A stretch of DNA of 64,000 nucleotides, from positions 80,514,501 through 80,578,500 of the forward strand of contig NC_091245.1 in NCBI RefSeq assembly GCF_042477335.2, given 5' to 3'. Shown piece by piece: positions 36,199 through 46,484 of this stretch; the stretch's first letter is position 1; every line of letters starts with the position of its first letter. The notes below the pieces were generated by a model. That model had not been told where the DNA came from. It was given only the letters and a program-made list of their open reading frames with translations, and did no database searches. This DNA is from Ovis canadensis (lineage: Eukaryota > Chordata > Mammalia > Artiodactyla > Bovidae). The position numbers were made by a program, and so were the translations under genes.

Positions 36199-36596
36199 AC
36201 TGTTTCCACTGTTTCCCCATCTATTTCCCATGAAGTGATGGGACCAGATGCCATGATCTTCGTTTTCTGAATGTTGAGTGTTAAGCCAACTTTTTCACTC
36301 TCCTCTTTCATTTTCATCAAGAGCCTCTTTAGTTCTTCTTCACTTTCTGCCATAAGGGTGGTGTCATCTGCATATCTGAGGTTATTGATATTTCTCCCAG
36401 CAATCTTGATTCCAGCTTGTGTTTCTTCCAGTCCCACGTTTCTCATGATGTACTCTGCATAGAAGTTAAATAAGCAGGGTGACAATATACAGCCTTGATG
36501 TACTCCTTTTCCTATTTGGAACCAGTCTGTTGTTCCATGTCCAGTTCTAACTGTTGCTTCCTGACCTTCATACAGATTTCTCAAGAGGCAGGTCAG
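36199..36596 (-). mobile_element. Internal BovB fragment lacking the 3' end
   Basis: This copy covers only the reverse transcriptase palm region. A 146-codon frame (36174-36614) includes 'GTTDWFQIGKGVHQGCILSPCLFNFYAEY' region blocks and an intact YADDTTLMAES. Both the 5' part and the last ~600 bp including the tail are missing. A 7-bp repeat, caatgac, occurs at 36192-36198 and 36612-36618. Confidence 0.9.
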
Positions 36597-36852
36597 CTTC
36601 CCATGTATTTTCAATGACCAAATAAGCCTAGTTAGTTTAATATTTCTTTTTTATAAGGAGAGAAAACACATCTTTTGAGGCATTCCAGGGTCCTGGGAAA
36701 TATCCTGAAAGCAAAGTTAGTTCAAGATCAATAAGATAATTTAGAATTTGATTTCAAGGAATTCTACCAAAAACATCAAAAGGTTTAAAACACTTGATTT
36801 AATAGGATTATAGGCCACTGGGAAATAATAATACTTAGTTGTCTATTTAATC

Positions 36853-37075
36853 AGGGCTTCCCAGGTGGTGCTTGTGGTAAAGAGACCACTTGCCAGATCA
36901 GGAGATGCAAGACATCCATGTTCAATCCCTGGGTCAAGAAGATCCCCTAGAGGAGGGCACAGCAGCCCACTCGTATTTTTGCCTGGAGAATCCCATGGAC
37001 AGAAGAGCCTGGCAGGCTAGAGTTCATAGGGTCACAAAGAGTTGGACAGGACTGAAGTGACTTAACAGGCATGCA
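36853..37075 (+). mobile_element. Bov-tA SINE
   Basis: A plus-strand Bov-tA flanked by a 9-bp duplication, ctatttaat, at 36843-36851 and 37076-37084. The head starts 'gggcttcccaggtggtgc'. Confidence 0.92.
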
Positions 37076-37289
37076 CTATTTAATGAAACGACAATTTATA
37101 ACTTCAAAGACAAATGTAGAAAGTTATATCATTGTAAGAAAAAATATCTCCTTATTCTTTCAAAGCTATGTCTTTGGAAACTATTCCAGCTTTGGCAACA
37201 GTGGGCAGAATGTACTTTCTAAAAATAAGGGAGAGTGAGGTGGCCCCAGTTGTCCAGGACAAGCTTATGGATCAACTTGTGGTCTCTCT

Positions 37290-38579
37290 GTCTTGATTAC
37301 TTCCTCCAACAGAATGCTAATACAGATTTTGGTACCTGTAAGTAGAGTGTGGTTGTAACAAATACACACATGTGTAATTGGCTTTGGAAATGGATATTGA
37401 ATAGAAGCTGGAGAAGTTTTGAAGCATATGATAGAAAAATGTCCACCTATCTTGTAGCTATTATTAGTAGAAAAATGGGCATTAAAGGTACTCCTGGTAA
37501 AGCCTCAGACAAAAATGAGGATAATGTTAATGGACTCTGGAGAGAAAGTGAGCTTTGTTAAAAAGTAACTTGTTATAAGGTCACAGAAAACTTGACTGAA
37601 TTACATTCTATCACTGAATGGAAAATAGGACTTACAAACAATAAACTTGGATATTTAACTGTGGAGATATCCAGGCAAACATAGAAGGTGAAATCTGGTT
37701 TCTCCTTGCTGCTTATGGTAAAATATGAGAAAAAGGAGGTAAATTTGGGAAAGAACTGCCAAGCAAATATAAATCAGAACATGATAGTTTAGAAAATCCT
37801 CACCTTAACCAGATAATGTTTTGTGGAGTCAAAGCCAACAGTATAGCTGGACAACCTTTTGGTAAAGACATTGGTTGAATGACTGATGGATCCAATCAAT
37901 CATCTCAATAGAAGCAAGGAAGAGAGGTGGGGGTATGCAGGAGGACCAGTGGAAAATTCTCGTGTCTAATAGTGTATATCCCCTTAATACTGATGAAAAC
38001 AAGGTATTTGGGTTTTGTTGTTGTTGTTGTTGTTTTCTTTTTACCTGCAGAAACACTGACAGGCTGAGCTGAAAGGACAGAGAGAGGAAGAAGGAAAGAA
38101 AGAGTGAATCTAAGGACAGAATTAAAAGGGTGGAGACCAGAGAGAGTAGGCTCATGGCCTTGGAGGGTAGAAAGGGTAGATCACTGAGCCACAGAGGGTT
38201 GCTGTCAGGCACTGAAAGCTCATGAAATTGCCCTGATTAATTGCAAACTTTGTTTAGGCTAAAACCCCTTTATTTATTCCATTTTATTCCTTTTAGACTG
38301 GGAATATATATCCAATGGTTGGCCCACTATTATATTTTGAAAGAAGATAAGTGTTTTCTATTTTAAAAGCCTATGAATGGAGAATTTTGCCCCAGTTGGA
38401 CCATACCCAGAATCTAAGCAATATTTATTTAGATGATGAGATTTGAGAGTTTTTGAGTTTACTTTTAAATTTGAGATTTGACACTGAAGTGGGCTAAGGC
38501 TTTTAGAAGTGCTGGGATGAGATGAATACATTGATTTTTTACATAATAGATGTGAATTATTGGAGATCAAATAGTGGGC
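37290..38579 (+). mobile_element. MaLR (ERVL-MaLR) internal region
   Basis: The text from 'atgctaatacagattttggtacc' through 'ctccttgctgcttatggtaaaatatgag' and on to 'gactgggaatatatatccaatg' follows the internal sequence of MaLR-type elements on the plus strand. It leads directly into an LTR at 38580. MaLR elements are non-autonomous and carry no functional gene. A (TTG)n run at 38018-38034 lies inside. Confidence 0.65.
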
Positions 38580-39290
38580 TGTTGTGGGTTGAATATTATC
38601 TCTTAAAAAGTCATGCCCACATGAAATTTTGGAATGTGATTATTGTTGATTGAAATGTTCCCCTTAGAAGATACGTTCAGGTTAGCCCCTGTACCCACAA
38701 ATGTGATCTTATTTGGAGATGAGTTCTTTGCAGATGTGAATAGTTAAGAAAAGATCATACTAAGTTATGATGGCCCCTCAGTTCAGTTCAGTTCAGTTCA
38801 GTCGCTCAGTCATGTCCGACTCTTTGCAACCCCATGAATTGCAGCATGCCAGGCCTCCTTGTCCATCACCAACTCCCAGAGTTCACTCAAACTCACGTCC
38901 ATCGAGTTGGTGATGCCATCAAGCCATCTCATCCTCTGTCATCCCCTTTTCCTCCTGCCACCAATCCCTCCCAGCATCAGAGACTTTTCCAATGAGCCAA
39001 TGGCCCCTAATCCATGACTGATGTCCCTGCAAGTAGATAAACCAGAGATACAGAGACCTACACAGAGGGAAGATATGTGAAGATGGAGGAAGAGATTGGA
39101 GCCATGCTGTCCTAAACTGAAGATGCCAAAGACTCCTGACAAACACCAGAAGAGAGTGGGACAAGAAAAGCCCTAGGGGAGGATTAGAGAGAGCACAGAC
39201 CTGATAGTACTTCAATTTCATATTTCAGCTTCCAAAACTATGATACAGTAAGTGCTTGTTACATTTCTTAAATTCATACTAGCCTGTATC
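38580..39290 (+). mobile_element. MaLR (MLT1-like) LTR, split by a BovB
   Basis: The LTR starts with TG at 38580 ('tgttgtgggttgaat') in the orientation of the preceding internal region, so it is a 3' LTR. Recognisable blocks are 'gtgatcttatttggagatgag' and, after the BovB insertion, 'gacagagatacagagacc'-like sequence with 'gcttccaaaactatgata' near the end. The BovB at 38779-38999 interrupts it. Confidence 0.65.
38779..38999 (-). mobile_element. Short BovB with target-site duplication
   Basis: A 221-bp BovB 3' end, minus strand, flanked by a perfect 9-bp duplication, atggcccct, at 38770-38778 and 39000-39008. It begins with four CAGTT units of the tail. Confidence 0.95.
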
Positions 39291-39542
39291 TAATCCACTT
39301 TGTTAAAACTACCTTGAAAACAAAGGAGCGGCGGGGAACGGTCTCTGTCTTTCTGCTTCCTCCGGCCTCCTCCCCGACTGTGGCCGCCGACCCTCGGAAG
39401 CAGTCCGAACATGTCCAACATGGAGAAACACCTGTTCAACTTAAAGTTCGCGGCTAAAGAACTGGGCAGGAGTGCCAAAAAATGTGACAAGGAGGAAAAG
39501 GCCGAAAAGGCCAAGATTTAAAAGGCCATTCAGAAGGGCAAT

Positions 39543-40010
39543 ATGGAAGTTGCGAGGATTCACTCCGAGAACGCAATTCGCCAGAAGAACCAGGCGGTGA
39601 ATTTCTTGAGGATGAGTGCGCGGGTGGACGCGGTGGCCGCCAGGGTCCAGACGGCCGTGACGATGGGCAAGGTGACCAAGTCGATGGCCGGAGTGGTTAA
39701 GTCGATGGACCCGACGTTGAAGACCATGAACCTCGAAAAGATCTCCGCCCTGATGGACAAGTTCGAGCACCAGTTCGAGACGCTGGACGTTCAGACGCAG
39801 CAGATGGAGGACACGATGAGCAGCACGACGATGCTGACCACTCCCCAGGGCCAGGTGGACATGCTGCTGCAGGAAATGGCAGACGAGGCCGGCCTCGACC
39901 TCAACATGGAGCTGCCGCAGGGCCAGACCGGCTCCGTGGGGACGAGCGTAGCCTCGGCGGAGCAGGACGAGCTGTCCCAGAGGTTGGCCCGCCTGCAGGA
40001 CCAGGTGTGA
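39543..40010 (+). pseudogene. 155-codon downstream frame of the CHMP1B copy
   Basis: After the stop at codon 37 the frame stays open from Met45 (MEVARIHSENAIRQ) to the natural stop. If it were ever translated by reinitiation or from an internal start, it would give CHMP1B lacking most of the basic first helix. It would keep the second helix ('VDAVAARVQTAVTMGKV'), the acidic C-terminal half and the MIT-interacting tail. Compared with the human protein as I remember it, few substitutions are seen (A to S, A to P, T to M, N to G, R to Q). No promoter or Kozak evidence supports translation. Confidence 0.5.
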
Positions 40011-40875
40011 CCGCTGGACCGCTCAGAGGCGAGCCGGCCGCAAGCGACCATCCGAAGACGGATACTCTACACTAGAACCTCGGAATCGGCCAGAATGCTG
40101 AACTGCTCTTACTCAAGATGCTTCTCCCTTCGGGTTTACAGTGCTCTCCAGACACACGAAGAATTCCCAGGCCTTCTCTTAACTCTTAACTGGATTTGAA
40201 AGTTCTGCGTGACTTGTGATCAAGTGTATCTAGTTAATTTGACTTCTATGAATCTTTCTCAAAAATTTAGTCAAAATTCTAGTTCCCGTGTATTCAGTTT
40301 TCTGCCCGAATTATCAGAATTGACAGTTTTCTTTTTACTTTTGTGTAGTTGATAATATCTGGAGTTGAGGGGTGATTACGTAGGTCGATTGCCGGGCTAT
40401 CTACTGTTCATTCGGCAACTTATTTCATGGGCAGCGCCGTTCTGTGCATCCTTTGTTTGTTGCTGTTAAATGCGGTCTACAGCTATTAATCTGTTCTCAT
40501 AACTTATACTGAAATTACTTTAGTGCCTTCTCGTGTAATACTCTCTTATTTTTCACGGCCTAAAAATTTCTTGTGGTAGTTGCCTTTCTATAACTGGAAG
40601 AAAATGCTGCTTCTACATATCATAAGAGAAAATCATTTGTTTATGGTTTTAAGATTTACAAGGTTTAATGTGTGACGGTTATTTCCAAGTGAATTTCTCT
40701 CACACATTTCTGATTATTTTCCTGTTTCATTAGACTTTGATTAGATTTATTTTAAAGTATACCAGTTAGCGTGACAGTCACATTTCTCTAATGTTGCCAA
40801 AGAACTGTTGATGGGTTTGAGAAGCCCTGGGACTGTGTGGGAGTGAGTTTTGTTTAGATTTTAATCAAAACTAGA

Positions 40876-40881
40876 AATAAA
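40876..40881 (+). promoter_or_regulatory. Polyadenylation signal of the CHMP1B retrocopy
   Basis: AATAAA about 40 bases before the A-tract. It was inherited from the parental mRNA and shows that the copied transcript was full length at its 3' end. Confidence 0.85.
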
Positions 40882-40941
40882 ATTTTAGGTTCTAGTTAAG
40901 AGATTTTTTTTTTTAATCTAAAAAAAAAAAAAACTACCTTG

Positions 40942-41340
40942 GTCTTCCTGTCACTTTAAGAACACATAAAGCATCTTTCTGCCTCAGAGTATTTGCATTT
41001 GAAAAGCCTCTGTTCACACCATTCTTTCCATAAATCAACAAATGGCTTATTCCCTCACCATTCCAGGTCTTTTCTAAATATCCTATTCTCACTGAGGTTT
41101 TACTTGACCAGCTAAACCCAACCTCCATCTCTAATTTCCTCATCTCCCTGCCAACCTTTTCTGAATCATTTGTGGGTAATATACTGTATATTTCATTTAT
41201 TTTCTTGTAATTTATCAGTTTTCATATCTAGAGTGCAATCTGATTGAAGACAAGAAAGTTTTTGTTGTTTCTGATTAGATGTTTGCTAAATATTAGTTTC
41301 TCAATGGGTATTTGTTGAATAAATCAATTATTTTATGAAA
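40942..41340 (+). mobile_element. LINE-2 3' remnant
   Basis: Pyrimidine-rich blocks followed by 'gattgaagacaagaaag' and 'atgggtatttgttgaataaatcaa' match the LINE-2 3' end layout. The CHMP1B copy landed in or beside this old repeat. Confidence 0.5.
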
Positions 41341-43546
41341 TTGTATTAGACTACTTAAAATATGATTTTGCTGGTAGAAAGACATGATATTGAAATACAT
41401 TTGAAAAGTTCTAATTCTCTCATTGGGTGTATTGAGTGAGTCAAATGATTGTATTTTAAAGTTGACAATAATCACTCAAAATATAGTGGCTATTTTCACC
41501 AGAATTCAAGTTTAAATACAGTAACAATTTTTTTAATGTTTGATTTACTCAGCAATATTTCAAACTTGACCTTTTCATTGTAGATAATTCATAAGAATTT
41601 GTTGACTTTATAGTGTTTATGAAATAATTGAAACAAGCTAACATTTCAAAATGAACATTTTTAGAAGTGTTTCAAAGTCATTGAAAAGTTTTGTGAAGGA
41701 AAGTATAGTAACATATTTTAAGTTTTGGAAGTAAATTTTTATGGCTACTGGGTAACTGTGGATTACAGGAGGTCATGAATGAAGCAGGAAGATAAGTTGG
41801 AAAATTGTTAGAGTAGTTCAAGTGAAAATTATGGATTTCAATTGAAAAAGTATATATTGAGAGAAGTAGAAAAACATTTAATATTTTTAGAGGTATAATA
41901 AAAATGACTACATATGGGGTAAAAGAGATGGGGACTCCTCAAGAAGCCATTTTTTTCTGGTTTTGGAAACTGTATTGATGATGGTGTGATTTGTTCATCA
42001 ATGGAAGACTGAGTTATGGATAAATTTGATGTGGAAAATTCATTTTAATTTTGGATGTCTTAAGTTTGAGATACCTATGAGGCATCTAAGTGAAGATACG
42101 AAAAAAAACAGCTGAGTCACAGGGTCAAGAATTCAGAAGTAAGTGTTGAACTGGAGGTAAAAATTTGTGAGTCTGTGATATATAGAGAATTCCTAAAACT
42201 AAGAGGTGAGAAGAGGTGAAAGGTTAAGAACCTAAGATGTCAAAAAGATATGGAATTACCAGCAAAAGTTGTGGAGAGGAAGTAGTTCCTGAAGATATTG
42301 GAAGAAAACCAGAAGACATACTGTTATGGAAGTCAAGAGTCTTAAAAGAACAGTATTAAGAGTTAATGAACTTTTCAACTCCTTTTTATTCTGAGACTCA
42401 GAGATTACATTTCCATAGGGCCCTACTGAATGGCTTATGGCTTGGTTAACTGTTTGTCACTCTTTGCTAAGAAATATTGTTTCTTCTCGGCCAACTAACT
42501 CTAGTCTACATTTTCAATCCAGCCATGATAATCATTCAAGTACACTGTCTGGTTTTACGAAAACACTCAGTTTAATTTTCTGTCTCCTGTATCCATCCAC
42601 TCAAACTTTTCAGTTGTTCTCATTAATGCTTTTTATGTTTATTTTAGCCTCTTAGTATTTCTTCGTGCTGCGTGAATTCAAACCCAAACAAAACTTAGAG
42701 GCAGTGAGTACGAAGGAAACAGTAGAAAGATTGAAATTACAAAATAAGGGAGTTTGATTTACTCTGTGATGATTTTTATTGTGTTGTTGGCTATTGTACA
42801 TGACTAATCATGTCCTAAATACACAACCTGCAATTAATGTATTAGATTTGTTATTTTATGACATTTTATAGATAGTGAAGAGTAGCATTTGGTTTAGATG
42901 AAAAGTTAAACTTACAAATACCCTGCAGTTGTTAACATGTAAACCATTGATTTTGTACAGGTTTGGAGTAGTGTTGAACCCTGCTTTTTCTCATGTAAAC
43001 AATGCCCTGAAAGGTTAATTTCTTCAAAGTTCATTACTTGCAATGAAAGATTTTGTGACTCCTGGGAAGGCCCAATTCTAACAGCCATTTTAGCTCCAGT
43101 GGCGGTTTCTCAAAACTTTATCTCCACCTGCCAGAGGACAGAGAAATGAGAATTCACATACCAGGAGATTCTAGGAATACAGACTGCCATAAAAGTGCTT
43201 TGAAGGTTTTGTGTTTATTCAGAAAATATAGGTAAAATTTTAAATCTGTTATATATATTTATTTAATGATAAAGCAGCATTCTACCTTTCCTAGACAATT
43301 GCAGTAAAATATATACTCTTGGAAATTGTTGACTGTTTATCAGAGAGGAGGCTCTATGTACACCTGGAACATTCTCTTACAGGCTCAGAAATATCAGTTT
43401 ATTACAATTAAAGAAACATTTAATGAAGGAGAACTAAAGAAAGTACAGGGGAAAATTGGCCAGAGAGAAGATTATTCCAAAAGGGATTACAATAAGAAAA
43501 ATTGGACACAGGTGTTTTGGTTTAGGATTGTTACTCATTTTAGAGT
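41341..43546. other. No gene or recognised repeat
   Basis: About 2.2 kb of AT-rich sequence. The frames at 42437-42655 and 43326-43565 are short and have no family signature. Confidence 0.6.
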
Positions 43547-43748
43547 TTCCCAGGTGGGGCAGTAATAAGGAATCCTCCTGCCAATGCAGAAGATGAAAGA
43601 AACATGGGCTTCATCCCTGGGTCAGAAGATCCCCTGGAGGAGGATAGAGCAACCCACTCCAGTATTTTTGCCAGGGAAATTCCATGTACAGATACTGAGG
43701 GCCTGCAGTCCATATAGTTGTAATAGTCAGACATGACTGAGCATGTGA
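43547..43748 (+). mobile_element. Bov-tA SINE abutting a BovB
   Basis: A plus-strand Bov-tA whose end ('cagacatgactgagcatg') runs straight into BovB sequence at about 43749 with no spacer or duplication between them. Confidence 0.88.
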
Positions 43749-45675
43749 TCAAGACTATCCCCAAGAAAAAGAAATGCAAAAAGGCAAAATGGTTGTCTGA
43801 GGAAGGCTTACAAACATCAATGAAAAGAAGAGAAGTGAAAGTCAAAGGAGAAAAGGAAAGATATGCCCATTTGAATGCAGAGTTCCAAAGACTAGCAAGG
43901 GGAGATAAAAAGCCTTCCTCAGCAATCAATGCAAAGAAAAAGAGGAAAACAATAGAATGGGAAAGACTAGAGATCTCTTCAAGAAAATTAGAGATACCAA
44001 GGGAACATTTCATGCAAATATGAGCACAATAAAGGACAGAAATGGTATGGACCTAACAGGAGCAGAAGATATTAAGAAGAGGTGGCAAGAATACACAGAA
44101 AAACTATACAAAAAAACATCTTCATGACCCAGATAATCACGATTATATGATCACTCACCTAGAGCCAGACATCCTGGAGTGTGAAGTCAAGTGGGTCTTA
44201 GAAAGCATCACTACAAACAAAGCTAGTGGAGGTGATGGAATTCCAGTTGAGCTGTTTCAAATCCTGAAAGATGATTCTGTGAAAGTGCTGCACCCAGTAT
44301 GCCAGCAAATTTGGAAAACTCAGCAGTGGCCACAGGACTGGAAAAGGGCAGTTTTCACAAAGAAAGGCAATGCCAACAAATGCTTAAACTACTGCACAAT
44401 TGCGCTCATCTTATATGCTAGCAAAGTAATGCTCAAAATTCTCCAAGCCAGACTTTAACAGTACATAAGCCAAGAACTTTCAGATGTTCAAACTCGATTT
44501 AGAAAATGCAGAGGAACCAGAGATCAAATTGCCAACATCCGCTGGATCATCGAAAAAGCAAGAGAGTTTCAGAAAAAACATCTACTTCTGCTTCATTAAC
44601 TATGCCAAAGCCTTTAACTGTGTGGATCACAAGAAACTATGGAAAATTCTTCATGAGATGGGACTACCAGACCACCTGACTTGCCTTCTCCAAAATCTGT
44701 ATGCAGGTAAAGAAGCAACAGTTAGAACTGGACATAAAACAACAGACTGGTTCCAAATAGGAAAAGGAGTACGTCAAGGCTGTGTATTTTCACCCTGCTT
44801 ATTTAATTATCTGCAGAGTACATCTTAAGAAATGCTGGGATGGATGAAGCACAATATGGAATCAAAATTGCCAGAAGAAATATCAATAGCCTCAGATACG
44901 TAGATCTGAGTATGGCAGAAAATGAAAAAGAACTAAAGAGCCTCTTGATGAAAGTGAAAGAGGAGAGTGCAAAAGTTGGCTTAAAACTCATCATTCAGAA
45001 AGCTAAGATCATGGCATCTGGTCCCATCACTTCATGGGAAATAGATGGGGAAACAGTGGAAACAGTGGCTGATTTTATTTTGGGGGGCTCCAAAATCACT
45101 GCAGATGGTGACCGCAGCCATGAAATTAAAGGACACTGGCTCCTTGGAAGAAAAGCTGTGATCAACCTAGACAGAATATTAAAAATCAAAGACATCATTT
45201 TGCCAACAAAGGTCCATCTAGTCAAAGCTACAGTTTTTTCAGTAGTCATATATGGATATGATAGTTGGATTATAAAGACAGCTGAGCACCGAAGAATTGA
45301 TGCTTTTGAACTGTGGTGTTGGGGAAGATTCTTGAGAGTCCCTTGGACAGCAAGGAGATCCAACCAGTCCATCCTAATGGAAATCAGTCCTAAATATTCA
45401 TTGGAGTGACTGATGCTGAAGCTGAAACTCCAATACTCTGGCCACCTGATGCAAAGAACTGACTCATTGGAAAAGACCTTGCTGCTGGGAAAGATTGAGG
45501 GTGGGAGAAGAAGTGGGCAACAGAAAATGAGATGGTTGGATGATATCGCTGACTCGATGGACATGAATTTAAGTAAATTCCAGGATTTGGTGATGGACAG
45601 GGAGGCATGGCATGCTGCAGTCCATGGTGTCTCAAGGAGTTGGACATGACTAAGCGACTGAACTGAACTGAACTA
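43749..45675 (+). mobile_element. BovB, 5'-truncated, 1.9 kb
   Basis: A plus-strand BovB from the linker after the endonuclease ('atcaagactatccccaag') through the reverse transcriptase to the ACTGAACTGAACT tail. Frames at 43733-44023, 44147-44458, 44484-44828 and 44840-45409 cover successive parts. Several frameshifts break the polymerase, and the YADD region is damaged ('LRYVDLSMAE', with the DD codons lost by a small deletion). Confidence 0.95.
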
Positions 45676-46484
45676 AATATAAATTTAAGCTTTTGAACAC
45701 ATCTCCTGAAATCTTGCTGAAATTAGTGGAATACTTTAAAATGCTATAAAACTGCATGTTGCAAAGCATAATAGAAACAAATTAAAACCTAATCACATGT
45801 AGACAGAGATGCTGAAAAGAAAGCCAGGGTTGCAGAATCCTGTTTGGCATTCAAAGTGCCAACAAGGGACAACTGTTTGAAGTCCCATTCTTAAGACCAA
45901 AAAATTTCTTTTATTACCCCCACTCTTCAACAAACCTAATATAAAAAAATACAGAACTTCTCTGGTTTCACTTTTCCAGGAAATAAAATCTCCATTTCCT
46001 AAAATTGTGAGAAAGGAGTAATTACCAGTATGCATCAGAAAGAAGCAGGAACCTGAGGGGTCAAATAGATATTTTTACAGACATTTAACAAAATTCTGCT
46101 ATTAATTGTTTTCTATCCTTCACTCTCCAACTCCAGTGACTGTCCAGAATTATTCTGGAGCAAACCAAAAATTAGGAGGAGGTTTTTCATCTGCCCATTA
46201 GGAATTCAAACAACAGAAAACATTGGGAGAAAAAAATTGCAAAATAATAATAAAACTTTATTGTTGAATAGCATGAAACAGCCCAAATTCATGAGTTTAA
46301 AAATCTCACTGAGGTACACCATGGGGAAGTTAAAATATCAGAGGTAAAGGGAAGAAATTATTAATAAAATATTTCTAAGAGGAAAAACAATAGTATAAAA
46401 GGTCAGAAACAAAAATGGAAAAAAATTTCACAAAAGCAATATTAGAAGATTAAAAAAATTAATGTTATAAATTTTTTTGAGAAA
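45676..46484. other. No gene; unclassified sequence
   Basis: No coding signal. The part from about 46380 may belong to an older plus-strand L1 that continues at 48590, but the match is weak. Confidence 0.5.

Larger units (their letters stand above)
39317..40929 (+). pseudogene. CHMP1B: CHMP1B processed retrocopy, one premature stop
   Basis: A retrotransposed cDNA of the ESCRT-III subunit CHMP1B, which helps to cut membrane necks in endosome sorting, cytokinesis and nuclear envelope closure. The copy has a short 5' UTR, an ATG at 39411 (MSNMEKHLFNLKFAAKEL), 199 codons in register to a TGA at 40008-40010, a long 3' UTR, AATAAA at 40876 and a poly(A) tract from about 40920. The 12-bp target duplication aaaactaccttg is at 39305-39316 and 40930-40941. 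There are no frameshifts. The only break is TAA at 39519-39521, replacing codon 37 (a lysine in human). The C-terminal MIT-interacting helix (DELSQRLARL) is present, but the residue after it is Q where human has R. CHMP1B is itself intronless in placental mammals; the perfect duplication, the tail and the gene-free setting mark this as a younger secondary copy, not the parent. Expression is unknown. Confidence 0.93.

Noticed and set aside
39441..39770. Antisense frame of 109 codons over the CHMP1B copy
   Set aside because: It is the shadow of the codon-biased sense frame; its His/Arg/Leu-rich text has no independent support.
39317..40929. The parental CHMP1B gene
   Set aside because: A premature stop, a perfect target-site duplication and a remaining poly(A) tract show a young retrocopy.
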